This document shows positions 38,543 to 47,026 of a stretch of 64,000 bases of DNA, piece by piece. The notes beneath the pieces are model-generated. The model was given only the letters and a program-made list of their open reading frames with translations, did no database searches and was not told the DNA's origin. This DNA comes from Pyrinomonas methylaliphatogenes (GTDB lineage: Bacteria > Acidobacteriota > Blastocatellia > Pyrinomonadales > Pyrinomonadaceae). Location: NCBI RefSeq assembly GCF_000820845.2, contig NZ_CBXV010000001.1:124001-188000 (forward strand), read 5' to 3'. A program made the translations under genes and the position numbers. Position 1 is the stretch's first letter; each line of letters opens with the position of its first letter.

Positions 38543-39292
38543 TCAATCCTCGGTCCAACGCAGACTGCGCACGCCGAGCGCGAGCGCAATGCCGGTCATC
38601 GCGAAAAGCGCCAGAAAATCGGCCATCGGCGCTTCATCCCCTCTCAGCGCGCATAAGATGGCGCGTTCAACACAGGCCGTGGGTAACCACTCCGCAATCG
38701 GACGCATCAGGCGCGGCAGAACCTCGGCGCGGTAGTAGACGGGCGCGAGGAAGACCAGACCGGCGCCGAGCGCGTCGGTCAACAGCGAGCCTTCGCTGAA
38801 ACTGCGCGCGCGCGTCGCCACCACGACGCTCAAGCCGCATAGACACAGTGCTCCCAAGCCGATCGCTACGATGAAAGGCAACGGGCTCAGCTTGAGGTCG
38901 ATCCCGAAGAAGCGGGCGACGATGAGCAACGCGCTCGTGCCGAGCGCCGTTTGCGCGAGCGCGAAGGTGAGGATGCCGAAGAGATATGAAGAGGGCGCTA
39001 GTGGCGATGTGGCGAAAAGTTTCAAGCGTCCGGTGAATCGGTTTTCGAGCAGCAGATAGCCGAGCCAGCTGATCGATGTGAGCGAAATCGAGAAAGTTAT
39101 CGAACCGGCGAGGAAGCGTGTCTGCTGTTCGCTCTGTCCGGTCGTGTTTCCGATAGCTTGCGCGAACAGATAGATCGCCGTCGGAAAGATGAGCGCAGCG
39201 AGGATGAACGGCCCAGCTTCGACGCGCAGTCTGGCCAGATGGATGCGAAAGACGCACTCGACCTCGTTCAATCTTCTTCGCAGGCCCATCAT
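38543..39292 (-). CDS. ABC-2 type transporter permease
   Basis: 249 residues with six predicted membrane segments, the ABC-2 fold found in DrrB-, NodJ- and polysaccharide-exporter permeases. The start overlaps the ATPase stop by four bases, so the pair forms one exporter. Placement between lipid-assembly and glycosyltransferase genes suggests it moves the product or an intermediate across the inner membrane. Confidence 0.86.
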   Translation of the reverse strand: MMGLRRRLNEVECVFRIHLARLRVEAGPFILAALIFPTAIYLFAQAIGNTTGQSEQQTRFLAGSITFSISLTSISWLGYLLLENRFTGRLKLFATSPLAPSSYLFGILTFALAQTALGTSALLIVARFFGIDLKLSPLPFIVAIGLGALCLCGLSVVVATRARSFSEGSLLTDALGAGLVFLAPVYYRAEVLPRLMRPIAEWLPTACVERAILCALRGDEAPMADFLALFAMTGIALALGVRSLRWTED

Positions 39293-40245
39293 CGCCTCTC
39301 GACGTAGCTCTCCCCATCGGCTGAGATAAAAGGCTTACCTGTGATCTGAAAGTAGATGTCTTCGAGCGACGCGCGCGCGATCTGATATTCGTTGAGGCGC
39401 AAGCGCGTGACATGCGCCTGCGCGTCTGACAACGTCGCAAAATGTCGAATGCAGGATCGCTGCGCATCGCGCGGATCGCGATAGCTGACGCGGTAGCTTC
39501 GTGTGACCCGTTCGGATAGATCAGCGAGCGTGCCGAAGGCGGCGAGCCTTCCCTCGCAGATGATCGCGATGCGATCGCTCAAATGTTCGGCCTCTTCCAT
39601 GTAGTGCGTCGAAAGGATGACCGTTGCCCCTTCGGCTTGCGCCTCTTTGATGGCTCGCCAGACGACGCGGCGTGAATCCGGATCCAGTCCGGTCGTCGGC
39701 TCATCGAGAAGCAAGAGCGGCGGTTTGCCGATGAAGGCCAACCCGATGAGCAAGCGTCTCTTCTGTCCGCCGGAGAGCGTCCCGACGCGCTTCGTCATCT
39801 CTCGTTCGAGATCGAGCTTCCGGGCGAGTTCGAGCGCGGTTCGTTGCGCCTCACCTGTGCCTTGCCCTTTCAATCGCGCGAAGAGCGTGAGATGTTCGGC
39901 GACCCGCAGCGCGTCAAACAAACCGGCCTCTTGCGGCACGATGCCCATTAAACTTTTCACCGCTTGTGGCGAGGAGATCGCGTCGAGGCCAAAGACCTCG
40001 ATCGTGCCGGAGGTCGGGCGCAATTCGGTCGATAGCTGTCGCAAAAGCGTCGTTTTACCTGCCCCGTTGGGGCCCAGGATGGAGAGGATTTCGCCGCATC
40101 GAACATCGAAGCGGATTCGGTCGTTGGCGACGGTGCCATCCTTGAAACGTTTGGTCAGCTCGCGGATGCGGACGGCGAGTGCCGCTCCGTCATCAGTGCG
40201 CCTTCTCGCCCGCTCTTCCGTCATCATTTCGATCATCGTCGCCAT
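39289..40245 (-). CDS. ABC transporter ATP-binding protein (DrrA/CcmA-like)
   Basis: 318 residues. Walker A GPNGAGKTT at 58-66, signature LSGGQKRRLLIGLAFIG, Walker B LLLLDEPTTGLDPDSRR and the H-loop STHYMEEAEHL are complete. The C-terminal domain of about 75 residues is typical of the drug/polysaccharide-exporter ATPases. It powers the adjacent ABC-2 permease. The start lies 10 bp after the radical SAM/SPASM gene. Confidence 0.93.
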   Translation of the reverse strand: MATMIEMMTEERARRRTDDGAALAVRIRELTKRFKDGTVANDRIRFDVRCGEILSILGPNGAGKTTLLRQLSTELRPTSGTIEVFGLDAISSPQAVKSLMGIVPQEAGLFDALRVAEHLTLFARLKGQGTGEAQRTALELARKLDLEREMTKRVGTLSGGQKRRLLIGLAFIGKPPLLLLDEPTTGLDPDSRRVVWRAIKEAQAEGATVILSTHYMEEAEHLSDRIAIICEGRLAAFGTLADLSERVTRSYRVSYRDPRDAQRSCIRHFATLSDAQAHVTRLRLNEYQIARASLEDIYFQITGKPFISADGESYVERR

Positions 40246-40254
40246 CTCTGCACC

Positions 40255-41274
40255 TCAGTTCCAACGAAGGAAATCGAGCGCGTTGCGCAGCGCCGTCAAC
40301 GGGCTGTTGCGATACGAGGAGACTTCGTAAGGGCAACCGATTTTGCATCCGCGACAGAAGTCCCACATGCGCGGCGATTGGCGAATGATTTCGCGCACCT
40401 CGGGCGAAGCGTAGATCTCGCGCAAACTCATCTCCGGCGCGCCGCGATGCAGGTTGACGAAAGCGCATGGGAACTGGACCGATCCATCAGGGCGGATGTT
40501 GATCAGATGCGAAGCGGATCGGCACGGGAACTTTTCAGAAAACCCGCCCTCACGATAGAAACGGTAGTAGTCCTTGTAGAAGCGTATGCACTTGTACTGT
40601 CGCCTGAGCTCCATCAAACGCGCGGCGACATAATCCAGCGCTTCGCGCTCGAGTTCGACGTTCTCCGTGCGCCACGTCGTGCGCACGACGTTGTGAACGG
40701 CTTCGGTATGCAAGATAAGCCCTCGCTCCTCGCAGAACCGGGCCAGAGCCGGTAGATCGTCGAGGTTGTCGAGATCGACGGCGGCGTTGATCTGGATCGT
40801 ATTGTGTTCGTACTTGCCGAGCAGATAGTCGAGTCCGTCGAGGATCGTCGGCAACCCGTCGAGTCCGCGACGGCGAGCGAACTTTTCGCGGTCGAGCGTG
40901 TCGATCGAAATTTCGAGTAGATCGAGTTTGGCGCAAGCCTCGGCGTACTTCTTGAGCGCAAGGCCGTTGGTCGGCATCGAAGTGTAGAAGCCTTTGCGCG
41001 CGGCATATTCGATGTAGTCGGGCATGTTGGGATTGAGCAGCGGTTCGCCGCCCGAAAAGCTCCACGCGAAGACGCCGATCTCCGCGGCCTCATCCATCCG
41101 TTTGAAGATCCGTTCGCGCACGGCGCGTTGTTCCGGCAACTGGTTCTGCCAGATGGCGCAGTAGACGCATTTCATGTTGCAATGAAGCGTCGTCTCGAAC
41201 ATGACCATGAACGGGCGGTTGAAGCCGTGGCACAACTGTTTGAGCGCGTTTTTCAAGATCAATCGCTTCTTCAT
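40255..41274 (-). CDS. Radical SAM/SPASM-type protein
   Basis: 339 residues. The [4Fe-4S] cysteines C32, C36 and C39 sit in TTLHCNMKCVYCAIW, followed by FSGGEPLLNP. The C-terminal part has a cysteine at PCAF and CRGCKIGC, a shortened SPASM-like auxiliary-cluster region. Relatives include HpnH (adenosylhopane) and peptide-modifying maturases; no precursor peptide gene is nearby, so a small-molecule or lipid substrate is more likely. Strong ribosome binding site GGAGG at 5-nt spacing. It lies in the middle of the operon. Confidence 0.9.
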   Translation of the reverse strand: MKKRLILKNALKQLCHGFNRPFMVMFETTLHCNMKCVYCAIWQNQLPEQRAVRERIFKRMDEAAEIGVFAWSFSGGEPLLNPNMPDYIEYAARKGFYTSMPTNGLALKKYAEACAKLDLLEISIDTLDREKFARRRGLDGLPTILDGLDYLLGKYEHNTIQINAAVDLDNLDDLPALARFCEERGLILHTEAVHNVVRTTWRTENVELEREALDYVAARLMELRRQYKCIRFYKDYYRFYREGGFSEKFPCRSASHLINIRPDGSVQFPCAFVNLHRGAPEMSLREIYASPEVREIIRQSPRMWDFCRGCKIGCPYEVSSYRNSPLTALRNALDFLRWN

Positions 41275-41295
41275 CTTCGCCTCCCGATCGAAAGA

Positions 41296-41751
41296 TCACG
41301 CTCGAGCGAAAATTTGGGGGAATAAACCCATCAGTCGCGCGCGCGCTTCATCGCGCTGCGCTTCGCCGGCGAAGGGCACGAGCGCGAGGTAAATGGTCGC
41401 TTCGGCGCGCAAGCCGTCATCGCTTTCTGCCGATGCGGAGAGCGCGCACCCTTCCATCGCGCGCGCCTCGGCCAAGCGCGCCGAGATGAGCAGCCTCGCT
41501 CCCGGACGCGCTTCCGCGTTAGTTTGGAAACCGTTGACTTTGGCGAGGAGCGGTTGAGCGTCGGGCCAGCTCGCGGCGACGAGCAAGCCCGCAGCTTGCG
41601 CCATCGCTTCGAGCATCATCGAAGCGGGCAGCACGATGTGACCCGACGCGCGCGTCACGGCGAACGCATCGCTCGCTGTGACGTTCTTGAGCGCGCGGAT
41701 GTGATCGCCAACGGCAAGATCCAAGATCTGGTCAACGAGCAAGTAGCGCAT
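41296..41751 (-). CDS. FabZ/ApeP-like 3-hydroxyacyl-ACP dehydratase (second)
   Basis: 151 residues from the ATG at 41751 (AGGA at 8 nt). Hot-dog fold with the catalytic pair H38 and E48 in SGHIVLPASMMLEAMAQAAG, the FabZ-type pattern. It dehydrates 3-hydroxyacyl carrier-protein thioesters or acts as a partner dehydratase. An upstream in-frame start at 41835 would overlap the SDR gene further and add residues unlike the family. It is the second dehydratase of the operon; two divergent dehydratases are also seen in aryl-polyene-type clusters. Confidence 0.85.
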   Translation of the reverse strand: MRYLLVDQILDLAVGDHIRALKNVTASDAFAVTRASGHIVLPASMMLEAMAQAAGLLVAASWPDAQPLLAKVNGFQTNAEARPGARLLISARLAEARAMEGCALSASAESDDGLRAEATIYLALVPFAGEAQRDEARARLMGLFPQIFARA

Positions 41752-41764
41752 CGGGCGATCCTCA

Positions 41765-42856
41765 TCATGCGGCGATGCGGCGTAGATAACCGCTTTCGAC
41801 GGCGTAACGGCCGAGCCGCCGCAGGTAATCCGCATCCGTTACGGGAAGCGGCATCAACCGCGCCGCATTCGCCGTCTCGAACGACAATTGCAGATTGAAG
41901 TAAGGGAAACAAAAGGCCACCGATTCGAGCAGTTCGCGTTCGCGCGGCGGACACTCAGCGATCTCAAATTGGTCCGGCGGACACAGCCGTGGGCGGCTCG
42001 CGCCGGCGGGGAAGAACTCATCGCAAGCGAGCAGTTCTTCGACAGTAGGCGGCGTCGGCGATGTCAGGTGGAAAGTCCGACCGATGGCCCAGTCAGCTTC
42101 CATCGCCCGCAGCGTGGCTTCGACGACGAAATCGATCGGGGCGAGATGAACCCGCGCATCGGGTCGCGCCGGGAAGCGCGAAATCCACCCATTCGACATC
42201 AATCGCAGCAACGGATAGATGACGTTAAAATCGCGAGTCCATCCCGTGACGGTGTCGCCGACGACCATGCTCGGGCGCAAGATGGTGACCGGCAGGCCGA
42301 CGCCAATCGTCGCGCGCACGATTCGCTCCGCCTCGTATTTGCTCCACTCGTAATGGTTGAGATGGCATGGCGTCGGGGCCAAATGATCCTCTTTGACCAC
42401 GCCTCGCTTCCCGCTGCCGACGACGAAGACCGTGCTCAAATGGATGAACCTTCGCAGAATGCCTTCGCCGAGCGCGCGACCGGCGAAGACCAAAAGATTG
42501 GCCGTCCCGTTGACGTTGACCGATTCGCACAGCGCGCGATCGGCGGTCAGCGAAGTGACGGCGGCGGTGTGAATGATGATTTCGGTTGAAGCGATCAAAC
42601 GCGCTTCGACCGTCGGCTCCAAACCGAGTCCATCGAGCGTGAGGTCTCCGGCGACGACCTCCACGCGCGCGCGCTCCTCTGCCGTCAGACCGATTTCATC
42701 GAAGACGCGCGCCGCGCGTTCTTCCGCGGTCCGACGCGCGCGGGGGCGAATGATGATGGCGATCTTGTAATCGGTCCGACGCACAAGCGCGAGGAGGAGT
42801 TCGCGCCCGATCGTTCCCACGCCGGTCAGCAGAATCGCTCTCGTCCTATCGCGCAT
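41765..42856 (-). CDS. Extended SDR, fatty-acyl/thioester reductase-like
   Basis: 363 residues. The NAD(P)-binding motif is TGVGTIG at 11-17 and the catalytic Tyr-Lys pair is Y169/K173 in HYEWSKYEAERIV. The sequence around it (FIHLSTVFVVG, ILRPSMVVGDTVTGW, LAPIDFVVEATLRA) resembles male-sterility-type fatty-acyl reductases and carboxylic-acid-reductase terminal domains. I infer reduction of an acyl thioester to an aldehyde or alcohol, releasing the chain from the carrier protein. It could instead be a sugar epimerase-like SDR. It follows the ketosynthase gene by 6 bp. Confidence 0.82.
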   Translation of the reverse strand: MRDRTRAILLTGVGTIGRELLLALVRRTDYKIAIIIRPRARRTAEERAARVFDEIGLTAEERARVEVVAGDLTLDGLGLEPTVEARLIASTEIIIHTAAVTSLTADRALCESVNVNGTANLLVFAGRALGEGILRRFIHLSTVFVVGSGKRGVVKEDHLAPTPCHLNHYEWSKYEAERIVRATIGVGLPVTILRPSMVVGDTVTGWTRDFNVIYPLLRLMSNGWISRFPARPDARVHLAPIDFVVEATLRAMEADWAIGRTFHLTSPTPPTVEELLACDEFFPAGASRPRLCPPDQFEIAECPPRERELLESVAFCFPYFNLQLSFETANAARLMPLPVTDADYLRRLGRYAVESGYLRRIAA

Positions 42857-42862
42857 ATCTTT

Positions 42863-44161
42863 TCAGCTTCCATCCTTGCCGATGATGAGTGCGACGTTCT
42901 GTCCGCCGAAGCCGAATGAGTTCGACATCGCGAAGCGAAACTCATGGTGGCGCGCTCGATTCGGCACATAGTCAAGATCGCATTCCGGATCGGGCTCTTC
43001 GAGGTTGATCGTCGGCGGTAAGAGTTGAGCTTCGAGGGCGAGCACCGTGGCGATCAGTTCGACCGCTCCGGCAGCCGCGACCATGTGACCTGTCATGGAC
43101 TTGGTCGAACTGACCGGAATGTGCGGCGCCGCTTTCCCGAAGGCGCGGTGAAGCGCGAGCGTTTCCGTGCGATCATTCTCGAGCGTCGAGGTGCCGTGCG
43201 CATTCACATATCCGATCTCTTCAGGATCGAGGCCCGCATCTTGTAACGCAGCGTTGATGGCGGCAATGGGGCCGCGCGCTTCTGGATGCATGTCGGTGAT
43301 CCGGTAGGCGTCGCTCGATAGTCCGTAACCGAGAAGCTCCGCGCGGATGCGCGCGCCGCGTCGTCGCGCGTGTTCGCGTTCTTCGATGACGAGCGCGCCG
43401 GCTCCTTCGCTGAGCACGAAGCCGTCGCGGCGTAGGTCGAAAGGGCGCGAAGCGCGCGTCGGCTCTTCGTTTCGCGTGGAGAGCGCTGAAAGAGAGGCGA
43501 ATCCGATCACATCGAGCGGGGCTGTCATCGCGTGTGCGCCGCCGACCAGCGCGACGTCGCACTCGCCCGTTTGTATGCGGCGCATCCCTTCGCCGATGGC
43601 TTGCGCGCTCGCGGCGCAAGCCGTCAGACACGTAGTGACTTCGCCTTCGATCCCGAAGCGCGATGCGATCACAGAAGCGGGGATCGTCGCTTCCATCAAC
43701 TGATCGTGAAGGGCGAAGGATGGGTCGCGCGCTTCGCTGAGCAATCTTGCCGTATCGCAACCTTCCGATAGCGCGTAAGGGCTGAGCAATTGGGCCAGCC
43801 ATTCGAGATCATTGGGCCCTTCGCCGGAGCCGAAATAGAGGCAGGCTTCGGCCAGTTGCGACACCGTGAGCGCCGCTTCGCGCACGGCCAGTTCGGCGGC
43901 GGCGATCGCGTATTGCGTACGCAGATCGAACTTGAGGCGCGTTCCATCGGAAGTCAGATATTCGATTGGCGCCGGAGAGTAATCTTCGAGAGCGAAATCG
44001 GTGATCTCGCCAGCGATGCGCACGGGCAGACCCGAAGCATCGAAGCGGCTGATGGCGCGAATGCCCGAGCGGCCACTGATGAGCGATTGCCAGAAGGCCG
44101 TGCAGCCGTTGCCGATGGGCGAAATGACTCCCAGTCCGGTGATGACGACGCGCCGTTTCAT
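42863..44161 (-). CDS. Beta-ketoacyl-ACP synthase, complete active site (FabF-like)
   Basis: 432 residues of the KAS I/II thiolase fold. The nucleophile is C182 in TACAASAQAIGEG, with histidines H322 (NAHGTST) and H359 (KSMTGH) and lysine K354, so the condensing machinery is complete. It should extend acyl chains on the operon's carrier protein with malonyl units. It overlaps the preceding ketosynthase-like gene by four bases, the classical layout of a KS alpha/beta pair. I do not use fabF as symbol because this is probably not the housekeeping enzyme. Confidence 0.93.
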   Translation of the reverse strand: MKRRVVITGLGVISPIGNGCTAFWQSLISGRSGIRAISRFDASGLPVRIAGEITDFALEDYSPAPIEYLTSDGTRLKFDLRTQYAIAAAELAVREAALTVSQLAEACLYFGSGEGPNDLEWLAQLLSPYALSEGCDTARLLSEARDPSFALHDQLMEATIPASVIASRFGIEGEVTTCLTACAASAQAIGEGMRRIQTGECDVALVGGAHAMTAPLDVIGFASLSALSTRNEEPTRASRPFDLRRDGFVLSEGAGALVIEEREHARRRGARIRAELLGYGLSSDAYRITDMHPEARGPIAAINAALQDAGLDPEEIGYVNAHGTSTLENDRTETLALHRAFGKAAPHIPVSSTKSMTGHMVAAAGAVELIATVLALEAQLLPPTINLEEPDPECDLDYVPNRARHHEFRFAMSNSFGFGGQNVALIIGKDGS

Positions 44162-45462
44162 CGGTCCACCCTCCGCAAGATGAGCGCCGCGGCGTGGCCG
44201 CCAAAGCCATATCCTGCGATCAACACGTGATCGAGCCTTGCAGCGCGCGCCCCTTCGGTGACGAAAGCGAAATCGGCGATCGGTCGCTCGAGGTTGATCG
44301 TCGGCGGGAGTTGCCCGGCCTCAAGGGCTTTCACCGCGGCGATCAGATCAAAAGCTCCCGAAGCCGCGTGCGCATGTCCCAACAGAGAGCGCGTCGCCGT
44401 GACAAACGGTCGGCAGCGCGCGAAGACGGTCGACAGCGCGCAAGCCGTTGCGCGATCGAAATCGGGCACTGATATCGCCGGCGCGAAGATCGCATCTATT
44501 TCATCGGGCGCGAGTCCGCTCCGTCGCAGGCAGATCGTGATGGCGCGCGCCAGCGCCCGTCCTTCGGGCGAAGGATGGAGCGGATCGCCAGCCTCATTAG
44601 CGGCGCCGTATCCGATGATCGCGGCGCGAATGGGCGCGTTGCGCTGGCGCGCCGCTTCTTCATCTTCGAGAAGAAGCGCGCCCGCCCCTTCGCCGCAGAC
44701 GAACCCGGCAGCGTGTGCATCGAACGGGGCACTGACGGCGATGGGCGGCACGTCATCACGTGTAGCGAGCCAGCCTAGATCGCGATAGCGCAGAAGGGCC
44801 AACGGCGAGATGCGCGCGTCGGTCCCGCCGGCGAAAACCGCCGAAGCTTCGCCTCGCGCGATAAGGCGCCTCGCTTCACCGATGGCCGCGAGAGAGGCGA
44901 CGCAGCCGTTCATGATTGTGTTGGCTGGTCCTTGAAGATTGAGCGCGATTGAGGCGTGCGCGCTCGTCATGTTCGGGATATGGCGCAAAAGCCAGAGCGG
45001 GAAGAGTTGCGGGACGCCATATCTACTGAAGGCGGCGAGATCGAACCGCATCTTTTCGCCTCTTCGCTCTTGAGCGGTGGCAGCGAAAGCGCGTCCGAGA
45101 TCGGCGACATCGGCGTTGAGCATCCCGGTGCCGAGGACGACGCCCAATCGCGACGGTGGGTAAAAAGGTTCGCCGCCGATCAAGCGCGCCGTTCGGCCAG
45201 CTTCGCGTGCGGCGGCAAGGGCAAATTGCGCATGGCGCCCCATCAGCTTCAGTTTGCGCGGCGCTAGATCCAGCGCCTCGGGCGAGAATTCACGCGCTTC
45301 CGCGGCATAGTTTGGGCGGAAGTCGCCGGTAGGGAAGGCGCTGATCGGCGCGACGCCCGATCGCGCCTCAAGTAGCGATCGCCAGAGCGAATCGACATCG
45401 TTGCCCAATGCCGAGATCGCGCCGTATCCGGTGATCACGATCTGTCTATCTGTGGCTCGCAT
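44158..45462 (-). CDS. Ketosynthase-like partner subunit with degenerate active site
   Basis: 434 residues, clearly of the FabF fold (VITGYGAISALGNDV, FVCGEGAGALLLEDE, LPPTINLERP). C187 (NTIMNGCVAS) aligns with the nucleophile, but the HGT histidine position is P328 (IFAPAISVPDF) and the KSMTGH lysine position is R358 (RSLLGHAH); the second histidine H363 is kept. It is therefore unlikely to catalyse decarboxylative condensation itself. It probably pairs with the complete ketosynthase as a chain-length-factor-like subunit. In classical chain-length factors it is the Cys that is lost, so this pattern is different. Four-base overlap with the partner gene. Confidence 0.88.
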   Translation of the reverse strand: MRATDRQIVITGYGAISALGNDVDSLWRSLLEARSGVAPISAFPTGDFRPNYAAEAREFSPEALDLAPRKLKLMGRHAQFALAAAREAGRTARLIGGEPFYPPSRLGVVLGTGMLNADVADLGRAFAATAQERRGEKMRFDLAAFSRYGVPQLFPLWLLRHIPNMTSAHASIALNLQGPANTIMNGCVASLAAIGEARRLIARGEASAVFAGGTDARISPLALLRYRDLGWLATRDDVPPIAVSAPFDAHAAGFVCGEGAGALLLEDEEAARQRNAPIRAAIIGYGAANEAGDPLHPSPEGRALARAITICLRRSGLAPDEIDAIFAPAISVPDFDRATACALSTVFARCRPFVTATRSLLGHAHAASGAFDLIAAVKALEAGQLPPTINLERPIADFAFVTEGARAARLDHVLIAGYGFGGHAAALILRRVDR

Positions 45463-45486
45463 CGAAGTAACTGCCGATCTCGCTCC

Positions 45487-46260
45487 TCACTGAAAAGCGA
45501 ACGTTCGATCATCCAAACCGACGTTGACGCGCATATCTTTGAAGCGATGGCGCTCGATGAGCGCACCGGAAGCATCATAAAGTTCGATGGCGACCGGCAA
45601 TCTGAGCTTTTCGTCCACCCAAATGAAAGCGTGATGCGCGCCATCGAGATCGGGAGGGAGCGGCCCGGTCGCGGTCAAAGCGAATTTGTAAAGCGCGCGC
45701 CCATCGCCTCGATCCTCGCCCAAGTAATCCATCTTGATGTTGTGTCGTGACAGTTCTTGCGCGACGCGCTCGATGATGTATCCGATGCCGGCTTGCGTCA
45801 CCGGATGGCGCGAATCGGCGAGCGCGAGCGGATCGTTCGGATCGAGGCGCAGAGTGCCGAAGAGCGAACCGAGTGGACCAGTTCGACGCGCGAGCACTTT
45901 GCCACCATTCTCTCCTGCGCGATAGATGGCGGTTTGGTCAACGCGACCGCGATCGTTCAGCCAATCGCACCGCACGTCGAAAGGTTTGCGAAAATAGAAT
46001 CTGATCGTCTGCTTCTCGCCGTTGGAGATGGCGCGCTCCTGCTTCTCGTAGAGGCAGGTGTAGTCGCGCACGCTGGCGTAACTTTGCGCGATTTCGGCCC
46101 ACGAGATGGGCGCGCTTGAAGGCGACGATGTTTGTGGCGCCGGAGCTTCTCCTTCGAACGGCGCGCGCCGCCCGCAGCCGAAAGCGAGCGCACACAACGC
46201 CAGCATAAAGGATGTTCGCCATGCCGATATTGAACGCATCTTAACGGATTCGATCCTCAC
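45487..46260 (-). CDS. DUF1571/LolA-like lipoprotein
   Basis: Up to 257 residues. A signal peptide with lipobox LAFGC (C29 from the GTG start at 46260; an ATG at 46239 is also possible) marks it as a lipoprotein. The mature part has beta-strand sequences such as YTCLYEKQERAISNGEKQTIRFYFRKPFDVRCDWL and FIWVDEKLRLPVAIELYDASG, resembling DUF1571 and the LolA/LolB lipid-carrier fold. Lipid carriers of this type accompany aryl-polyene and similar clusters. I infer that it helps move the lipid product to the outer membrane. Confidence 0.8.
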   Translation of the reverse strand: MRIESVKMRSISAWRTSFMLALCALAFGCGRRAPFEGEAPAPQTSSPSSAPISWAEIAQSYASVRDYTCLYEKQERAISNGEKQTIRFYFRKPFDVRCDWLNDRGRVDQTAIYRAGENGGKVLARRTGPLGSLFGTLRLDPNDPLALADSRHPVTQAGIGYIIERVAQELSRHNIKMDYLGEDRGDGRALYKFALTATGPLPPDLDGAHHAFIWVDEKLRLPVAIELYDASGALIERHRFKDMRVNVGLDDRTFAFQ

Positions 46261-46264
46261 TCGA

Positions 46265-47026
46265 TCACTCGATCCAGCGCACGACGCGATCGAAGCGGAT
46301 GCGCCGCGGTGCGCTGATACGCGGATTAGCCGCGTAGCCTAAGGGGACGACCGCCACCAATTCCCAGGGAGGTTCGATCCCGAGCAGTTCGTGCAGTTGT
46401 CGTTTGGCGAAAAGCGGAGCGGTCATCCAACAAGTGGCCAGACCGAGCGCGTGCGCGGCTAATTGCAAGTTCTGAATAGCGGCGGCGACGCTTTGCATCG
46501 CAGGATTGGCCGCCTCTTCTTGGTTCTCCGGATAGGAGATCTGCGCGCGTTCGAGGAGACTGGCGATCACCTGTCCATACTCGCGGTAGAGGACGTTGAT
46601 GATGACGGGCGCGCGCCGAAAAAGCGTTGCATAGTTACGCAAGTATCCACTCACTTTGTCGGCGAATTGATCGCCAGCGAGAAGCGCGATGATCGTTTCG
46701 ATTTCGCGGCTGACGCGCGCGACCATCTCCATCTTGACCTCTTCATTGGTCACCACGACGAAGCGCCACGGTTGCTTGTTCATTCCCGAAGGCGCGTAAG
46801 TCGCCGCCTCGATCGCGCGCAAGATGAGTTCGCGCGGCGGCGCATCGGGCGCAAACTGCCGCACGCTACGCCTTCCGGCCAGCAGCGCGAGGAACGGTTC
46901 GGCTGCTTCGAGCGCCTCCGCGACCGTCGGGCGCGCGACGGTTCCTCCATCGAGACGCAAGTCGCTTGGCACGTCTTCGGCTTCGAGCAACTCTTTAAGC
47001 TCGACTGGTGAACGCTCAACGCTCAT
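46265..47026 (-). CDS. Nitroreductase-family flavoprotein
   Basis: 253 residues. FMN-binding family features: LLAGRRSVRQFAPDAPP, AIEAATYAPSGMNKQPWRFVVV and LAAHALGLATCWMTAP. An N-terminal extension of about 45 residues precedes the core. Family members reduce or desaturate with FMN and NAD(P)H; in biosynthetic clusters they can oxidise rings or reduce enoyl bonds. Since no enoyl-ACP reductase is in the operon, a redox step on the carrier-bound chain is possible. Four-base overlap with the ACP gene. Confidence 0.88.
   Translation of the reverse strand: MSVERSPVELKELLEAEDVPSDLRLDGGTVARPTVAEALEAAEPFLALLAGRRSVRQFAPDAPPRELILRAIEAATYAPSGMNKQPWRFVVVTNEEVKMEMVARVSREIETIIALLAGDQFADKVSGYLRNYATLFRRAPVIINVLYREYGQVIASLLERAQISYPENQEEAANPAMQSVAAAIQNLQLAAHALGLATCWMTAPLFAKRQLHELLGIEPPWELVAVVPLGYAANPRISAPRRIRFDRVVRWIE

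Noticed and set aside
44158-45462. Reading the second ketosynthase as a decayed pseudogene
   Set aside because: The frame is full length, all structural motifs are kept and it is translationally coupled to its partner; the active-site changes look specific.
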